A stretch of 64,000 bases of DNA from Cadophora sp. MPI-SDFR-AT-0126 (GCA_020747065.1 JAGMVK010000011.1:434001-498000), one strand, 5' to 3'; shown: positions 35,976 through 48,615, numbered from the stretch's first letter. The notes: generated from the letters alone by a model not told the origin. Made by a program: numbers and translations.

Positions 35976-37396
35976 TCTTTCAGATTGCATCAGACCGTGG
36001 GCCGATGTCCTTGCGATTCGAGGTGGCTCTTCCCACAGCCGGCTTGGTCAGAGCATCTTGGGGTTGAGTCGTCCACCAATCTTTCACCAAGATGTACTGA
36101 TGCTGATGTACAAAGTAGGAGAGTTGAAAATCCTGAGATACTGTGCGAGGGCTAGAATGGAATTTGCCGGCGCCGCTCCATTTTGGTGCGCGGACACTTT
36201 GTACTGCGCTGACAGAGTGCGTGCACAAATGTGAGATTGTCACGATGCTTGGCAAAGTTTTCGAAACTATAGCATGACGAAACATGCCTCCATTTCTCCA
36301 TACTATGACTGTTGGATATAATTAACACTCCCAGCATTGATTGTTCATGTATATTGTTTTCATCTCATGCAAAGGTTGTGGCCCAAGGAGGCGTTTAGGT
36401 AATTTAGACCAGCCAGTAGGTTTTGTAATGACTTCATAAGACGACTTTTCAATGCTCGCCTATTGCGAATTATTGCTGGAATGCAACCAGACAATCACTT
36501 CATTAGGAGATAGAATGTAAGGGTTTGGTATTTTCGATGTGTCAGTGACATCTGAGTTTGTCTTCGCCATCTGCTTGTTTACTGTCTTTGAAGTGACGAG
36601 GCAGTCTTTGACTGGGCGATGCACCGAAAGCCTCGCTTGCTTACTATGCTCGAGACCCGGAGGAACTTTCGTTACCTACACTTTGACAGGCATATACTCG
36701 CGACACTTATAATGTTCCTTCTGAAACCAGTTTATCGATAATAGAAGTTGCCACTACGGGGGAAGACGCCTGTCCCTCCAGCGCTGAGTTCACTCCTTCA
36801 GGTGTTTGGTCTTGACGAAGTGATACGTCCAAGATATCATCCCGACGTCTACGTGCGAAAAACAAAAAAGAGTACCAATAGTTGAAAACTTGACTGTGAA
36901 TCTTGTGACTACCTATGATCATGATTGCTTATGAAAACCTCGTGTTAGCCTTTTAGAACAGGGCCTCATATTTTCGTCACTTCGGCTCCGTAGTTGCACT
37001 CATCACAGGTGAACGCTGTAGGTGATGAAGACCACTCTGAGGTGTCAGCGCTCCACAGGCTCCAGAACGCTGTAGCTAAAACCCGCTGGGGGCTTCCAGC
37101 GGCTGGATCCACTGGATTTCCAAGCTTCCCTCGCTAGACAGCCACACACGATCCACTATGTCAGAGCATCTGAACCTCGCTTCACTTCCCTTACTTTTCA
37201 ACAATGGTATTTCAGAAAAGAAATTAGATGCATCCTACGAGCCACTTTAATTTTTTTTTCTTGCGTTATTTTAATTTTCTAATCACATTACAAAAGAAAT
37301 CAAGAGAATCCAACTCCCCCGAAACACACAATCTAAATCTCCTTCCAACCCCCTCCTCAGCTCCTAAAGACGCCGACCCCTAACACCATGGCCTTT
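35976..37396. other. Intergenic region
   Basis: 1.4 kb. Promoter of the coiled-coil gene on the left and 3' flank of the next one on the right. A 71-codon minus-strand open frame at 36707-36922 has no supporting feature. AT-rich near 37250. Confidence 0.55.
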
Positions 37397-39077
37397 CTAC
37401 TCCTTCTTCTCACCCTTCTCCTCCCCACAGCCACATTTCAAATTCTTCTCCTTACTCTTATTCTTATTCAAAGTATTGACCTGATTCTTCAAATTCGCAT
37501 TATCCATCTGCAACTGCTTCTTCAGCACCTCAAACCTCTTACAATCCGCTGTCGATTTCTCCACCACATTTTTATGCTTGATAGTGAGATCGCTAAGGTC
37601 AGTTTTGATGCTGCTGTACTTGGTCGACAGCTTTCTGTACTGTTCGGAGTTGTGTACTGCGGTTTGAGCTTTGGCGAGAGCGAGCTCGAGAGATGCGACC
37701 GTGGCGATGGCGGTGTTGAGGGCTTCTTGAAGGGTTTGGGAGGCGGTGAGCTGTCCTTGAATAAAAAAGATTTGATTCTCCTGAGTATTCAATAACGTTT
37801 GAAGCTCCTTGACTTTCTTCTCGTGCTCTTTCTTCATTTCCTCTGCATTGCCGGTTTCGACTGCGTTGCGCGTGAGATCGGCTTTCAAGTCTGTTGCTGC
37901 TTCCGTCGCGACGCCGAGTTGGGTTTCTAGAGAGGAGTTTTCTGTCTTCAGATCAGTAATTTCTTGATCTTTGTCTTTGATCTGAGATTCCAATGATTTA
38001 ATGTTCTCGTTCAAGTCAGAGATCTGTTCACCCAGCTTTTCAAGCTGGGCATTCTTTCGGTTCTCAGCTTTGGCGCGTGCGGATTGGTTTTTCCTGCCTA
38101 CTCTCGCTTGGGCGAGTCTATGGTTCTCGATTAGCTTTGCCATTTCCTCTTCATGGGACTGGATTCGTCTGTGCATCTCGGTATTATCAATACGAAAAAC
38201 AGTGTTTTCGCCTGTGAGCCTGAGATTGTGTCGTCTGAGCTCCTCGATTTCGGCTCTGAGATTGGCGTTCTCTTCGGCGATGCCATTGATATATCTGACT
38301 TGTTCAGGTCTCGAGGGGTCGACGGTTTCGGAAACCTGGAGGGGAGTTAGTGATTGGTTTTCTCGATGTTGGGATGGGTGGAAGGGAGTAAGCGAGAAAT
38401 GAGAGGGAGGCACTTACAGCATTCTGAAGAATCTTATTGAAGACCTTCTCCTTCTCATGTTCCTTTTGAAGAATCTCATACTTACTCGCTATTTCGACTG
38501 CAGCCAAGTCCCAGTCTTGATGGATCTTCATCAATCTTTGAATTTCCACATCCTGGGTATTCAATATTTCGACGAGGTGAGCGAAACGGAACATGTTGTC
38601 TCCAGTAAGATTGGCGGAGAAGGAATTGAGCATAATATTATACTCTTCAGGAGTGGTTGGCGTCTCGGGAATATCGAAACGAGCACCTGCTGGGACAGAA
38701 AGTCGTCTTGGGAAGTGACGAGGACGGGAGAGTGGAGAGGGTGGTTTGTATTCTGCGGGAAGAGGTGGCATGCAGGGAGTGGATCCTTTCTCGGTGCCAC
38801 CAATTGCGTGGGACGGAGTACGGAGTTTGGAGAGGGTCGAGAGGTCCATTGGTGTGGTGGAATTGGCTGGAATTGGGAAGTAGCCTGCGGATGGACCCGA
38901 TGAGGTGGATGGACGGGTAAGGAGTGGGGTCTGGGTCATGGCGGAGGAGGACCCTTGTTCGTAAGTCAAGGTTTCCTTGGGTCCCTCTTGATTTGGGAGT
39001 TGGAATTTATCGTTGGCTTGCTTCATGGCTTCGATGGGGTCCATGATGCCGGTCATAGCTGGGTAGTCTCCACTCAT
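37397..39077 (-). CDS. Coiled-coil protein without membrane anchor
   Basis: Two exons, 38418-39077 and 37397-38335, with an 82-bp phase-0 intron (GTAAGT...CCAG), encode 532 residues from MSGDYPAMTGIMDPIEAMKQ. Residues 1-150 are Pro/Ser/Thr-rich with proline-directed sites (IPETPTTPEEYN). About 160-520 is a long coiled coil with repeated leucines (EENANLRAEIEELRRHNLRL, KLGEQISDLNENIKSLESQ). It ends in a Lys-rich tail with a CGCG motif and no membrane segment. No family recognised. A structural or scaffold role is the most that can be inferred. Confidence 0.82.
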
Positions 39078-39965
39078 ATGAGTTTTGTCGAAGCGGCTCG
39101 GGTGGCTTGAGTGCGAGATTCTATGTATCTCGGGCTTGTTCTTTTTGGGTATGAATGTGAAGGTGATGAGATTTGGGTATAGGATATATGTATGAGAGTG
39201 TGGGAGAATGATGGGTATATTGAAGGTGAAGAAGAAAGATTTCTTCGGTGGGATCTTTCCCCAAAGATATATCCATCTTGCAGTTCAGATTGCAATTCTA
39301 CTAGGCAGTCCAGATGCTGAATATTGACGATTCCTGTCATATTTTTGGTATGGACGCTAAAGATCAGAGAACCAGCGAGTCGGTCCCAGAGTTGAGATGT
39401 GTTTAGGGTGGACTCGCTTAACTGTTTGGTACTGGACTGGTATTTGGACAAACTGTCATATTTTGGACTTTGAGTGATAGACCAGACACGCTAGAGAGTA
39501 GTCTTTCAAACACATAAGACTAATGATCGCGCGCGAAGCTAGAATTGCGCGTAAAGGATGTAGCTCTCAGGATCCAATGTCGTCAGGTGTTTTGCCCGTG
39601 CCCTTATTCTTCACGGTCACGTGCGGCTGGGCATATTTCAGTTGAATTCGCTTCCGCTCTCTCAGAGCAGAACTTTGAGAAGTGGAAGACAAAGAAGATT
39701 GCAAAACACGCATTTTGATGAATAAAAATTGCAACACATATAGTGAGATTTTATTTTACTTGAATCAGTCTAGATTATATTTTCATGTGAATTTAAGCAA
39801 GGATATTCCTCTTCTCCTTGATTCTATCTCGTGTCGCATCGCAGCGCTTTGGTATCCCCAAGCCACAGAACGCCCATTCACATGGGGACAAAACAATGCA
39901 ACATTTTTTCGAACGACCAAAGAAAGAAAGAAGAATTCATCGCAAGCGACCACAAGACAGATATC
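39078..39965. other. Intergenic spacer
   Basis: Promoter of the coiled-coil gene and 3' flank of the nitrate transporter. A CACGTG lies near 39620. No gene supported. Confidence 0.6.
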
Positions 39966-41585
39966 TTACTGCCCACCAATCTGCTTCTTAGGAACCGGTC
40001 TGATCCATCCCACAGCCACATTAACGCCAATTGAAATAGCCCCAATGATCCAAATAACCTTTGCATAATCCTTGCCATTATACCGGAAGATAACCGCAAA
40101 GATAATGCCTCCCAGATTTCCAGTAGCGCCGATTATACCAGACAGGATACCATTGGCGAATGGATGCACATGAGGCACAACAGCGAAGTTGGCACCGTTT
40201 GCAGCATCCATGAAAACAGCGAGACCGGCAATGAGTCCAAACATGGTAGCTTCGTTGTGCGGGTTGAGGAGGCCGATCGCCAATTCGAAACAGCCCATGG
40301 TGACGCCGCAGAAAACGATCCACATCTTCTTGCTCCAGACTGAGCCGGTATACTTGTAAATGATGTCGGCGACGACTCCGCCGAGGGGGCGGAAGATTAC
40401 GTTTAGGAGACCGAACATGGCGGCCCAGCGACCAGAGCCGGTTTGGCCGAGGTGGGGGAAGTTCTTGAGGTAGTAGGAGCCGATGATGGAGTTAATGGCG
40501 AGTTCACCACCTACGGAAGTTAATTTATGGGATTCGTTTTAAGGAAGAGAAAGGGAGAACATACCGAATGAGCAGCCGTATGGAGCAGCCAAGGCTAGGG
40601 TTTGAAGGGAGAAGAGGACAGAGAGACCTTCTTTCAGTGTAGGAGCAACGATGACTTCGCCCTCCGCAGTATCGATTGCAGAACGGTTGTTGACAGCTTC
40701 AGGATCGACCTTGTAGCTGTCGGACTTGGTAGCCGCATCCGCTGACGACTTCTCCATGATAGAGTTGTGGGATGAAGGAGCCACAGCAACGGCATCGAGC
40801 ATCTGATGTCTGTTCTCCCACTTTCCAGCCGGACAGTCCTCGCCTGTGAAGAGGATACCCATGGCAATGGAAGTGATGATGATGAATGGCACAATGAAGG
40901 CGACTCTCCATGCGACGTGAGGTGTAAGACCTTGGTTTTTGACCAAGCTATCGAAGATAGCAGGCATCACGAAGTAGGTAATGCCACCACCAGAATTTCC
41001 CCAGCCTCCAGCCAGAGCATTGGATGTACCGACGACATTCTTGTCGAAGAATCCAGTCGACCAGACTTGGCAAGGAACGAAAGAGGCGCCAAGAACACCG
41101 ATGAAGAACCGTAGGACGATGATGCCCGTTGGAGATGTCACCAGACCTGCCATAGCTGTTGGGATGGCTCCTGCGAGCAAGCATCCGACGAACACATAGC
41201 GGGGACCAAAGCGATCACAGAGAGGACCAGCGATGAGACGGATGACAAGGGTACCAGTCAGGCCCATGATATTGGAGTTGGCGTATTCATTTTGGGACAT
41301 GCCGAGATCATGGCGAATGGTGAGGGTGAGTAGCGGTGGGAAGGCATACCTGTTGAATGTCAGACTTGGTCATGATTTTATTCCGGCGGAGTGGGGAAGA
41401 GTGCCAGGAAAAGGCATTAAACAATAGACATACCACGAAAGGAAAGCCACGAGAAAACCGGACCAGGAGAAGAAGAACGTGCGACCATATTTGTTGATTG
41501 GGTTGAACACGGGAATTGATCGAGCCTTTCCATTCAGAGGATTGACTTCGGGAGCCACCCAAAGATGAGAGATCTTGAAAGGCAT
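39966..41585 (-). CDS. nrtA: High-affinity nitrate transporter (NNP family, CrnA/NrtA)
   Basis: Three exons, 41434-41585, 40565-41349 and 39966-40510, with 84- and 54-bp introns in phase, give 493 residues, matching the usual 480-510. The start [20 protein letters not shown] resembles fungal NrtA proteins. Nitrate-family signatures are [20 protein letters not shown] in TM1, [20 protein letters not shown] in TM2, and the NNP motif [16 protein letters not shown] in TM5. The second motif is degenerate, at [19 protein letters not shown] long loop after TM6 is typical of the fungal members. It is a plasma-membrane nitrate/nitrite:proton symporter. No nitrate or nitrite reductase gene is present in the window, so the cluster seen in some fungi is absent here. 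GATA sites and one NirA-like site lie upstream. Confidence 0.95.
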
Positions 41586-41916
41586 CGTGAATCTTGTCGT
41601 TGATGCGACAACAAAAGTGAGTGCGAGACAATAGGGTTCCCAGATGTGAGATGAGATCAGACGGGAAGGTGTGAGGCTGAAGAAATTGGCGAGTGCAATC
41701 GGAGAATCCCCAGTTTTGCCGATGTGAAGCGAGGCGAGGCGAGATGAGAGACTGTGAAGATGAGTTGAACTGAGTTGTACAAAACAGAAACCTCAACGAG
41801 CATAACCTTCCCATATATAGATCTGCAATCGATGATTGTGAGTGTGGGGAGCGTCGATACGGATGCAGACGATCATTCATCTCCTGGGAAACACTCGCAT
41901 GAACCAGCTAAATCCC

Positions 41917-42898
41917 TTATCTTTGCGCTGCGCGGTCGGTCTTGGATCGCGATATCCCTTCTCCGTGGGCAATTGGGCTTAATCCTGACCACTTAAGACG
42001 TCTGTCTATTGTCAGATTTCCGGGATCCACCAGTAGAGCGTCTGCAGGTAGGCATTCGAGCAAGGACCCGTAGCTGTCCTAGCATGTGCGTCTCGGTCCG
42101 GTACTCACTGGAGCAGCGCGGGATGACATGGCCTTTGCGTACTCCAGTATAAAGAGAGAAGAATTCCCCGATCGGTTCCACGGAGATCTAGATGCTGGGT
42201 ATGGGGAAGCAAGGGACGAGATGTGCTGCTGGAAGAGGACATACAACTGGAGATTGTGGTCTTTCCGACCGTCTCGCTGTCTGTGTATGGACAGAACCTC
42301 CCCGTCCCCAGACCCTCGGGTTCAAGATCTGATGATTTCAAATGCAATAGTCTTGATTGCCGAATAGACTGGGAAATGTGTAGAGCGCAGAGATAGGAGA
42401 TCTTCTTCCTGTACTCACCAACAAACAGGAAAGGGAGAGAAAAAAAAATGAATCTCAGCCATCGCGCCTTGGTCTCAGTCCCACGCCCAGAGATAACGCT
42501 TGTTGGCTCAGTTGGCTGTCCGTGAGATGGCCAAGGACGGGAGGCTTACCTAGCCGTCACTGCAAGACGTCCCTAACTCTGGTAGAGGTCAGTGCAAGGG
42601 AGTGTGTGGGAATAAGAGACAAACTTGGCGCTTGGCGGCTGTTTATATCTTTGAGTGTCGTTGCGCGGAGAAAGGACGGAGATGTCATTGTCGATGCCAC
42701 GTGCTGTGATAAGAGATAGGGGATGCGTTTGGGATTAAATATGGGATGATGCCCGCGGATCTTTTGAAAGTTGCGATAAGGAAATGCAAATCATGGAAAT
42801 CTTGCAGATGAGAGCTGGTGAGTCGACAGTGTATCTGAGAAGACGAGTGGCCGAGGAGATGAGAACGGAGGAGGCCTCCGGAGTCTGTGGACGATAAG
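41917..42898. promoter_or_regulatory. GATA sites for an AreA/NIT2-type nitrogen regulator
   Basis: AGATAA (minus strand) at 41917-41922, TGATAAG at 42707-42713, CGATAAG at 42774-42780 and CGATAAG at 42892-42898. The first two fit HGATAR; the CGATAAG pair match only the GATAA core. They lie 0.3-1.3 kb upstream of the nitrate transporter, which AreA/NIT2 activates in other fungi under nitrogen limitation. Confidence 0.5.
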
Positions 42899-43312
42899 AA
42901 TTGGTCTCAATATTTGGAGTCATGGTAGCAATCTGTGGATAAAAAAAGGTATTCGAAGCTTGCCATTAATTACGAACAATTGTTAAATCGATTCCCTCTG
43001 GCATCTCAAGTCTCAAAAATGCTCGTTCAAAATGTCCACACGTGATCATGTATAAAACGTGACTGCATTTACGGGAGTCAACTTGAATCCTGCCAGGCAG
43101 TATTAAGCGAGCTTGGCCGTTGAAGAATGCAACGTTTCTTCAACTTTAACAGTCTTCACAGAAAGCGTTAACTCTCGCTCACTGTGTTGTGGCACATCAA
43201 TAGTTTAAAGTGTTCTCCGGGAGATGTCGTCCAGCGTCCACTGGATCAACGATTGGATCTCCTTCCTGGCTTTCATTCACTAACCAAATTACCGTCTTAG
43301 CCATGCTGTGAT

Positions 43313-43320
43313 CTCCGCGG
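43313..43320 (+). promoter_or_regulatory. NirA-type site CTCCGCGG
   Basis: Exact match to the NirA consensus CTCCGHGG, the nitrate-specific activator site of Aspergillus. It is 1.7 kb from the nrtA start, which is far, so function is uncertain. Confidence 0.35.
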
Positions 43321-43965
43321 ACGCACACGCATACGAGGACCTGTTATCGGTATCAAGCAATTCAAAATCCACCAGCGTACGATATCAGCCTGCGTCTGGT
43401 GACGGGCCATCTGGTCTTGGAAGCCATGTGAGAATTGGACAATTCTCCACTCAATCTTATCTGAGTCTGGGCATCTTCGGATAGACTGATATGATGCGTC
43501 CAAATTCTTTTATTTACTTTATTCTGGACCGCAAGCAGTCATGCGATTTTCCACATGATTGCTGGACAGATGGATCCACACAAAAAGGTCCTTATTTCTT
43601 TCTACGGATGGACGGAGACCATCGAAGCTGTGGGAGTGAAACTACTAACATTGTATGAAAAGTATTGTTGGCTTGGATGTCACAAATCTCCCAAATTTCC
43701 AAGCCGAGTGGCCGTTTCCACATGCTTCAACTCACTGCCCAATCTAATTTTACAGCTCTACCTTATCACACATACTTCCGCGGACGGACTATCTCGCCAA
43801 TCTAGTCATTCCCATGGCCTTATCAGAACATCCGAACTGCAAAGTCTAGACAAGCTGGGCTTACCTCACTTCACCCTCAATCACATCCACCGAATCTCCA
43901 CAAACTTGATGATCAAACCACAACTCTTGTTGCCCAGACTCAGATTCCCTCAATGCTTCCAAGTC

Positions 43966-45534
43966 TCAAGCCTTCCCGAAGAACTTCGGATTCACCTTGA
44001 GCTTAGCGAGAATCAAGATAAACATTCCCACGAGCATCACCAAGCCAGAGAAGAGCGAGAGGCCTAGGTAGTCCCATCTGGAGAGGATCTGGCCATTGAT
44101 TGGAGAGCCAGTGAGACCGCTGTAAGAGATGTCAGTTCCCGCCTGAATAACAGGTCACGATGATGGGATAACTAACGCGATAGATAGACAGCCCATTGTG
44201 AAGCCCATCACGATACCGTACTGTTCCGGCTTGGCGATGACAGCTGCGCATGCACCCTGGAGTCCGATAACGGCCTGGGAGAGTCAGATGTGTTCCAAAT
44301 TCTGGGGGAAGGGTTGAAATGAGGAGAGGATAGAGGAAAAGGCATACCCCGGACGCAAATCCATATGCCAAACTCAGCACTACAATCCCACCAATACTCT
44401 TCGCCTCCGTCCAACACATACAAATCACGCCCGACAACCCCGCAGAAATAATTATGATATTATACGCACCAATTCGATCAGCCCACAGCCCAGGCAAGAT
44501 CCTCCCGAACAAACTGGCAGCATTGATGATAGACACCATGTAAAACCCCATATCTGGATCCCGCCCTAAACTAGTCGTCCAAGACGTAATGTAGAAGAAC
44601 GGACTAAACAATCCCAGATACACGAAGAATAATCCCGCAGCCAGAAGAATCAAGATCGGGTTTTTCACGACCGAGATGTCAGGCTTAGCCTTGATGTGTT
44701 TGCCATTCGGCGAGGCTGCTGAGATCGGGACCCGGATGGTTAGGATGGCTAAGGAGAGGAGAGGGAGCATCATGAATGCGCAGATCTGGACGCCCCAGCC
44801 GAATCCAACGTCTGAGAAAAGGTTTCGGAGGGTGATTGGCCAGATCACTCCGCCCATTGAAGAGCCGGAAACTGTGATACCCAGGGCGAGGCCGCGATGT
44901 TTAGTGAAGTATCGCGGGATGATGGCGAAGGCTGGGAGCACAGCGATGGAGAGGCCGAGGCCGAACAGGAGGCCTTGTGCCAGAAAGAATTGGTAGTACT
45001 GTTTGCAGAGGGAGGTCATGAAGATGGCGAAGACTATGATGACCGGGCCTGTCGGTAAAAGGATCTTGAGATTTTTAGCCGTGTGATCATAGTTCCATGT
45101 TGGAGTGTTGACATGGAGAGAAGAGAAAGCACACCCTCGGTCCGTATTTATCGTTCAAGTACCCTACAACTATGGTGCCTCCAAACATACAGAACAGGTT
45201 GAACGATCCCAGCCATGATATATCAGATGCGGATTTATTGGAGAGGAAGTTTGTCGAATAGTATTCCTGGAAGACGCCGAAAGCATTAACGAAGCCGACA
45301 GTGCAAAACATTGCGGAGAAAGATCCGATGAGGACGAGTATCGAGCGAAAGCTGGAGACATATCAGTCAGTGACACTTGGAGGAAGTGAAGGCGTACTTG
45401 AATTCTGATTGAGTCTTTCTGGGCTCTTCAATGCTATGATGCTGGTCTGAAGACGCTTCACCTTTTTCTTCATCGCGACAAGTGTCTGAATCTGTGAGGA
45501 CTGGATCTGGACCGCGGATATTTTTGAGAGACAT
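43966..45534 (-). CDS. MFS permease, monocarboxylate transporter-like (MCT) family
   Basis: Five exons on the minus strand, 45398-45534, 45135-45351, 44348-45064, 44177-44274 and 43966-44119, all GT-AG with consistent phase, encode 440 residues. A 45-residue acidic N-terminus (MSLKNIRGPDPVLTDSDTCR) precedes the first membrane segment. MCT marks are GFVNAFGVFQEYYSTNFLS, SWLGSFNLFCMFGGTIVVGY, NDKYGPR after TM2, YFTKHRGLALGITVSGSSMG and AASLFGRILPGLWADRIG. Twelve segments are expected. Fungal members import lactate, riboflavin or other carboxylates, and some belong to metabolite clusters. The gene diverges from a Zn2Cys6 regulator 497 bp away, a common arrangement of a pathway regulator and its transporter. 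The substrate cannot be read from sequence. Confidence 0.92.
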
Positions 45535-46030
45535 TTTGACAGCTAAGTTAAATCAAATATAGCTTTCTAGAGTCGAACAAATAATAGATATATAGTCAAA
45601 CAAATGAAAGATTGTGGATAGAATAGAATTTCACAGCGAGCGAGATACATTTCCATTTCTGACACTTTGCTGCCCCTGCAACATTCTGATAATAGCGAAG
45701 GTCCGAAGGACAGAGACCTCATGATCGTGCCTACCTCTGACAAATAAAATATCTGGCTCGGAGTGTCCATGTTTCCGTTTTGGTATGTTATTGTCTTGAG
45801 CATAATGCTACGATCAGGTAATTTGGTCTTCGATCCCGGTGTGCTTTGCTCAGTCGAGGTACCTCCATGCCAGGAGCCAATGAGAAAGGGGAAACGTGAC
45901 TTGAGGGTCGGAGCTTCCGCGGAACATCCGGACCTCAAAACCTCCCTTCTGCGCATGGACATCACGACAATCCCAGATCGGTCTTCTCAGTCTCTCGTCG
46001 ACCCTCTACGTAAAACAAGTATCTTGCATC
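45535..46030. other. Divergent promoter between permease and Zn2Cys6 regulator
   Basis: 496 bases, probably shared regulatory DNA. CGG triplets occur around 45910-45930, and TTCCGCGGAA at 45915-45924 is a perfect palindrome of CGG-type half-sites, the kind of target Zn2Cys6 proteins use. Confidence 0.5.
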
Positions 46031-48615
46031 ATGAAGCACTCCGCATCGTCAGATCTCGAGAGTGGTCGGGAGAAGGCTCATCGAAGACAAGATCCCGTGT
46101 CGTGCATTTTCTGTCGGAGGAAGAAGTTGAAGTGCGATCGTGGAGCGCCGTGTTCGAATTGCAGGGCCAGGAAGTTGACTTGTTCGTCTGCTGTTGGTGG
46201 GTTGAATTGTTTGATAACTTCGTTGATGGAGTGTTGATAATTGAGAATAGATGGCCATGCGATTCAGAGTCGAGCATCAACTGAGCAAGCGAACCTTGGC
46301 ACGACGTATGTTGATATCTAGGCGTGCTTGATGGAATTTGAGCTACTGATTGAAGATTTAGCAGTCAGAATATTGACGACTTGAATGCTCGTGTACGCAA
46401 GATCGAAGAACTGTTGACGAAAAGGAATCCTCTTGAAGCCCCGCCTGCTAAGCAGCAATCTGCCCCCCTTCCTTGTCAGTCATCATTTCTCATTCCTATA
46501 TCCCTTGGGGAGAAATATAGTTTCTCCACTTTAATATTCTAATATCGATTTCTAGCTTCTACCAAGAATGATTATCCACCACACGATATCGAGCTCACCA
46601 AAGCTGTCTCTTGGGTCGAAACTGACGCATTTGAGCATACACCGTCCGAGACCGAGGTACGTGCTTCAGAGCGCTTCACATATTCCCCGGCTAATATTGC
46701 AGGATCCATCGACACTAGATTTCAAAGTAGTCGAGAGTTTCGGCTCCTTCATCTTCTCTCTCACAAGACCCAGAATGGCTCCAGCGTTCAACACCAACCT
46801 ACCGACATTATTGCCGTCGCGTAGTCAAGGTGAGGTTCTTCTGGAGTATTACTTCGACAACGTCAATTGGTTATACCATATTATCCACAAGCCAACTGTC
46901 CGCAAGATCTTTGATGCCGTGTACACGGATGTCGAAAGGGGTCGGGCGCCTGACTACGGCCACCTGTCTCTAATTGCCACACTGTTCGCACTGAGCGCCT
47001 ATTTCTGTGGCCCTAATTCAGACACGTGCCTCAAGTATTCGGATGCAATGAACTATTCACGCCGTTGGACGCTATTGGCGCAGGAATCTCTTTCAGCTGC
47101 CAATTGTCTGGCCCATCCTACCGTCGAGACTCTTCAATCACTCATCCTCATTGCAGCGCATATGATGGCCAATATCGGAGCTATTGCCACGCTTCGAACA
47201 CTGTCGGCGACAATCATGCACTCAGCGAGGATGATGTCCCTACATACCCTGGATACTCCAAGGAACAAGCGACTGAGGGAGAACACTACAGTGGACTATG
47301 TAGACTTGGAAGTGAAGCGAAGGTTGTGGTGGCATATTGCCTCGACCGACTGGTAAGCTTGCCGCAGTTTATGACAAGTTCTCCATGCTGAACACAAGAC
47401 AGGATGCTTTCTTTCATGAGTGGAGCACAGTGTGGCACCTACATGATCCACCCCAAACAAATGAACGTCGACTACCCGACCAATGTCTGTGACGAATCCA
47501 TCACACCCATGGGTCCCAGTTCCTATGCAGTAGCCTGTAAATATCCCACAGAGATGACTTATTTCCTTTTCCGTCTTCGGTTCGCAACAGTTTTCCGCGA
47601 AATGGTCGACGTAGCCTGGGATACCGGCTCGGACATAGACGATCTACCCTACGAAATTGTTATAGAATTCGACAAGAAGCTGAACGACCTCTCAGCATAC
47701 TTTGAAGAAGCATACTCGACAGTGATGAAAAATATGCCAAGCTTTGAATGGTCTGAAACACTTCGTGCAGATGGCAAGCTGGTTGATTCGAAATCCGCAC
47801 AATTGATTCGACAGCGTAACATGGCCATGTTTGCACTACATACCCGCGTCGCAAGACTCCACCGTCCATACTTGATACGTGGCGCACAAGACCCTCGCTA
47901 CTCATACAGCAGGATGGTATGTCTCCGGTCGGCACGCAGAGTTATCGAACTCGGAAAAATGATGGCCGCATCCTTCAAAAACATCTCCCCCATCAAGATC
48001 TGGTCGGTGAACCACCATGTCTTCGTCTCCACCATGATCCTGGTAATGGATTATTGCTTTAATCGCGAAGAACCAAGAGCAAGAGAGCGGAAGGAAGAGA
48101 TTCTGGAAAGCTTCAGATTAATGGAAGGGACCTCGGGAGAGAGCACAATTGCATCGAGGGGATTGATGAAGTTGAAGAAGATGTTGTCAGAGAAAGGTGT
48201 CTCGCCCCCTAGAAATCTCACTGCGCCTTCTCATCAGCCGCCACCACCACCGGTGACTGTGCCGAATTCTCATCAGCCATTTCCTTCAACTACCACAGGA
48301 ACGTTGCCTGTCAACCCCAACGCGGACACCAACACCAACAGCGCTACGAATATTTCACTTCTTATCGAACAACTGCATCCCACCACCTCTGACCCAGCGG
48401 TTACATCTTTTCATGATGCACCTTCCATGAGCATGAACGGTCTGAGCATCAACCACACCAGCCAGTCGGTTCCCAACTTACCAGCCGTCGGACTGCAGAA
48501 TGTGTGGCCCGATTACGATTATTTATCGTATGAAGACATCAATTTCGATGTTGACCTAGATGCGAGTCAATTTGAGGCTTTGTTCCAAGGTATTGATTCG
48601 ACGGCCTACAATTAA
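46031..48615 (+). CDS. Zn2Cys6 fungal transcription factor
   Basis: Six exons, 46031-46196, 46251-46305, 46362-46474, 46556-46656, 46703-47352 and 47403-48615, give 765 residues. The DNA-binding cluster is CIFCRRKKLKCDRGAPCSNC then RARKLTC, with cysteines 25, 28, 35, 41, 44 and 51 in the C-X2-C-X6-C-X5-C-X2-C-X6-C pattern. A short helical linker (NIDDLNARVRKIEELLTK) should dimerise. The fungal-specific middle homology region spans roughly 180-430, including ALSAYFCGPNS, ANIGAIATLRTLSATIMHSA and LEVKRRLWWHIASTDWM. The C-terminus is Pro/Thr/Asn-rich and ends in an acidic, aromatic stretch (YEDINFDVDLDASQFEALF) that looks like an activation domain. It probably controls the divergent MCT permease and perhaps more distant genes. 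The third exon has a NAGNAG acceptor, so one residue is optional. Confidence 0.93.

Larger units (their letters stand above)
41586..43965. other. Long upstream region of nrtA
   Basis: 2.4 kb between nrtA and the 3' end of the permease gene. It carries a minus-strand TATA-like TATATA (41814-41819, about 230 bp from the ATG), dispersed GATA sites and a NirA-type motif. The plus-strand open frame at 43555-44067 overlaps the antisense permease exon and looks fortuitous. Confidence 0.6.

Noticed and set aside
36707..36922. 71-codon minus-strand frame
   Set aside because: Short, no domain, no splice partners found.
43555..44067. 170-codon plus-strand open frame
   Set aside because: Its last part is antisense to the final exon of the MCT permease, composition is non-protein-like and no motif is present.
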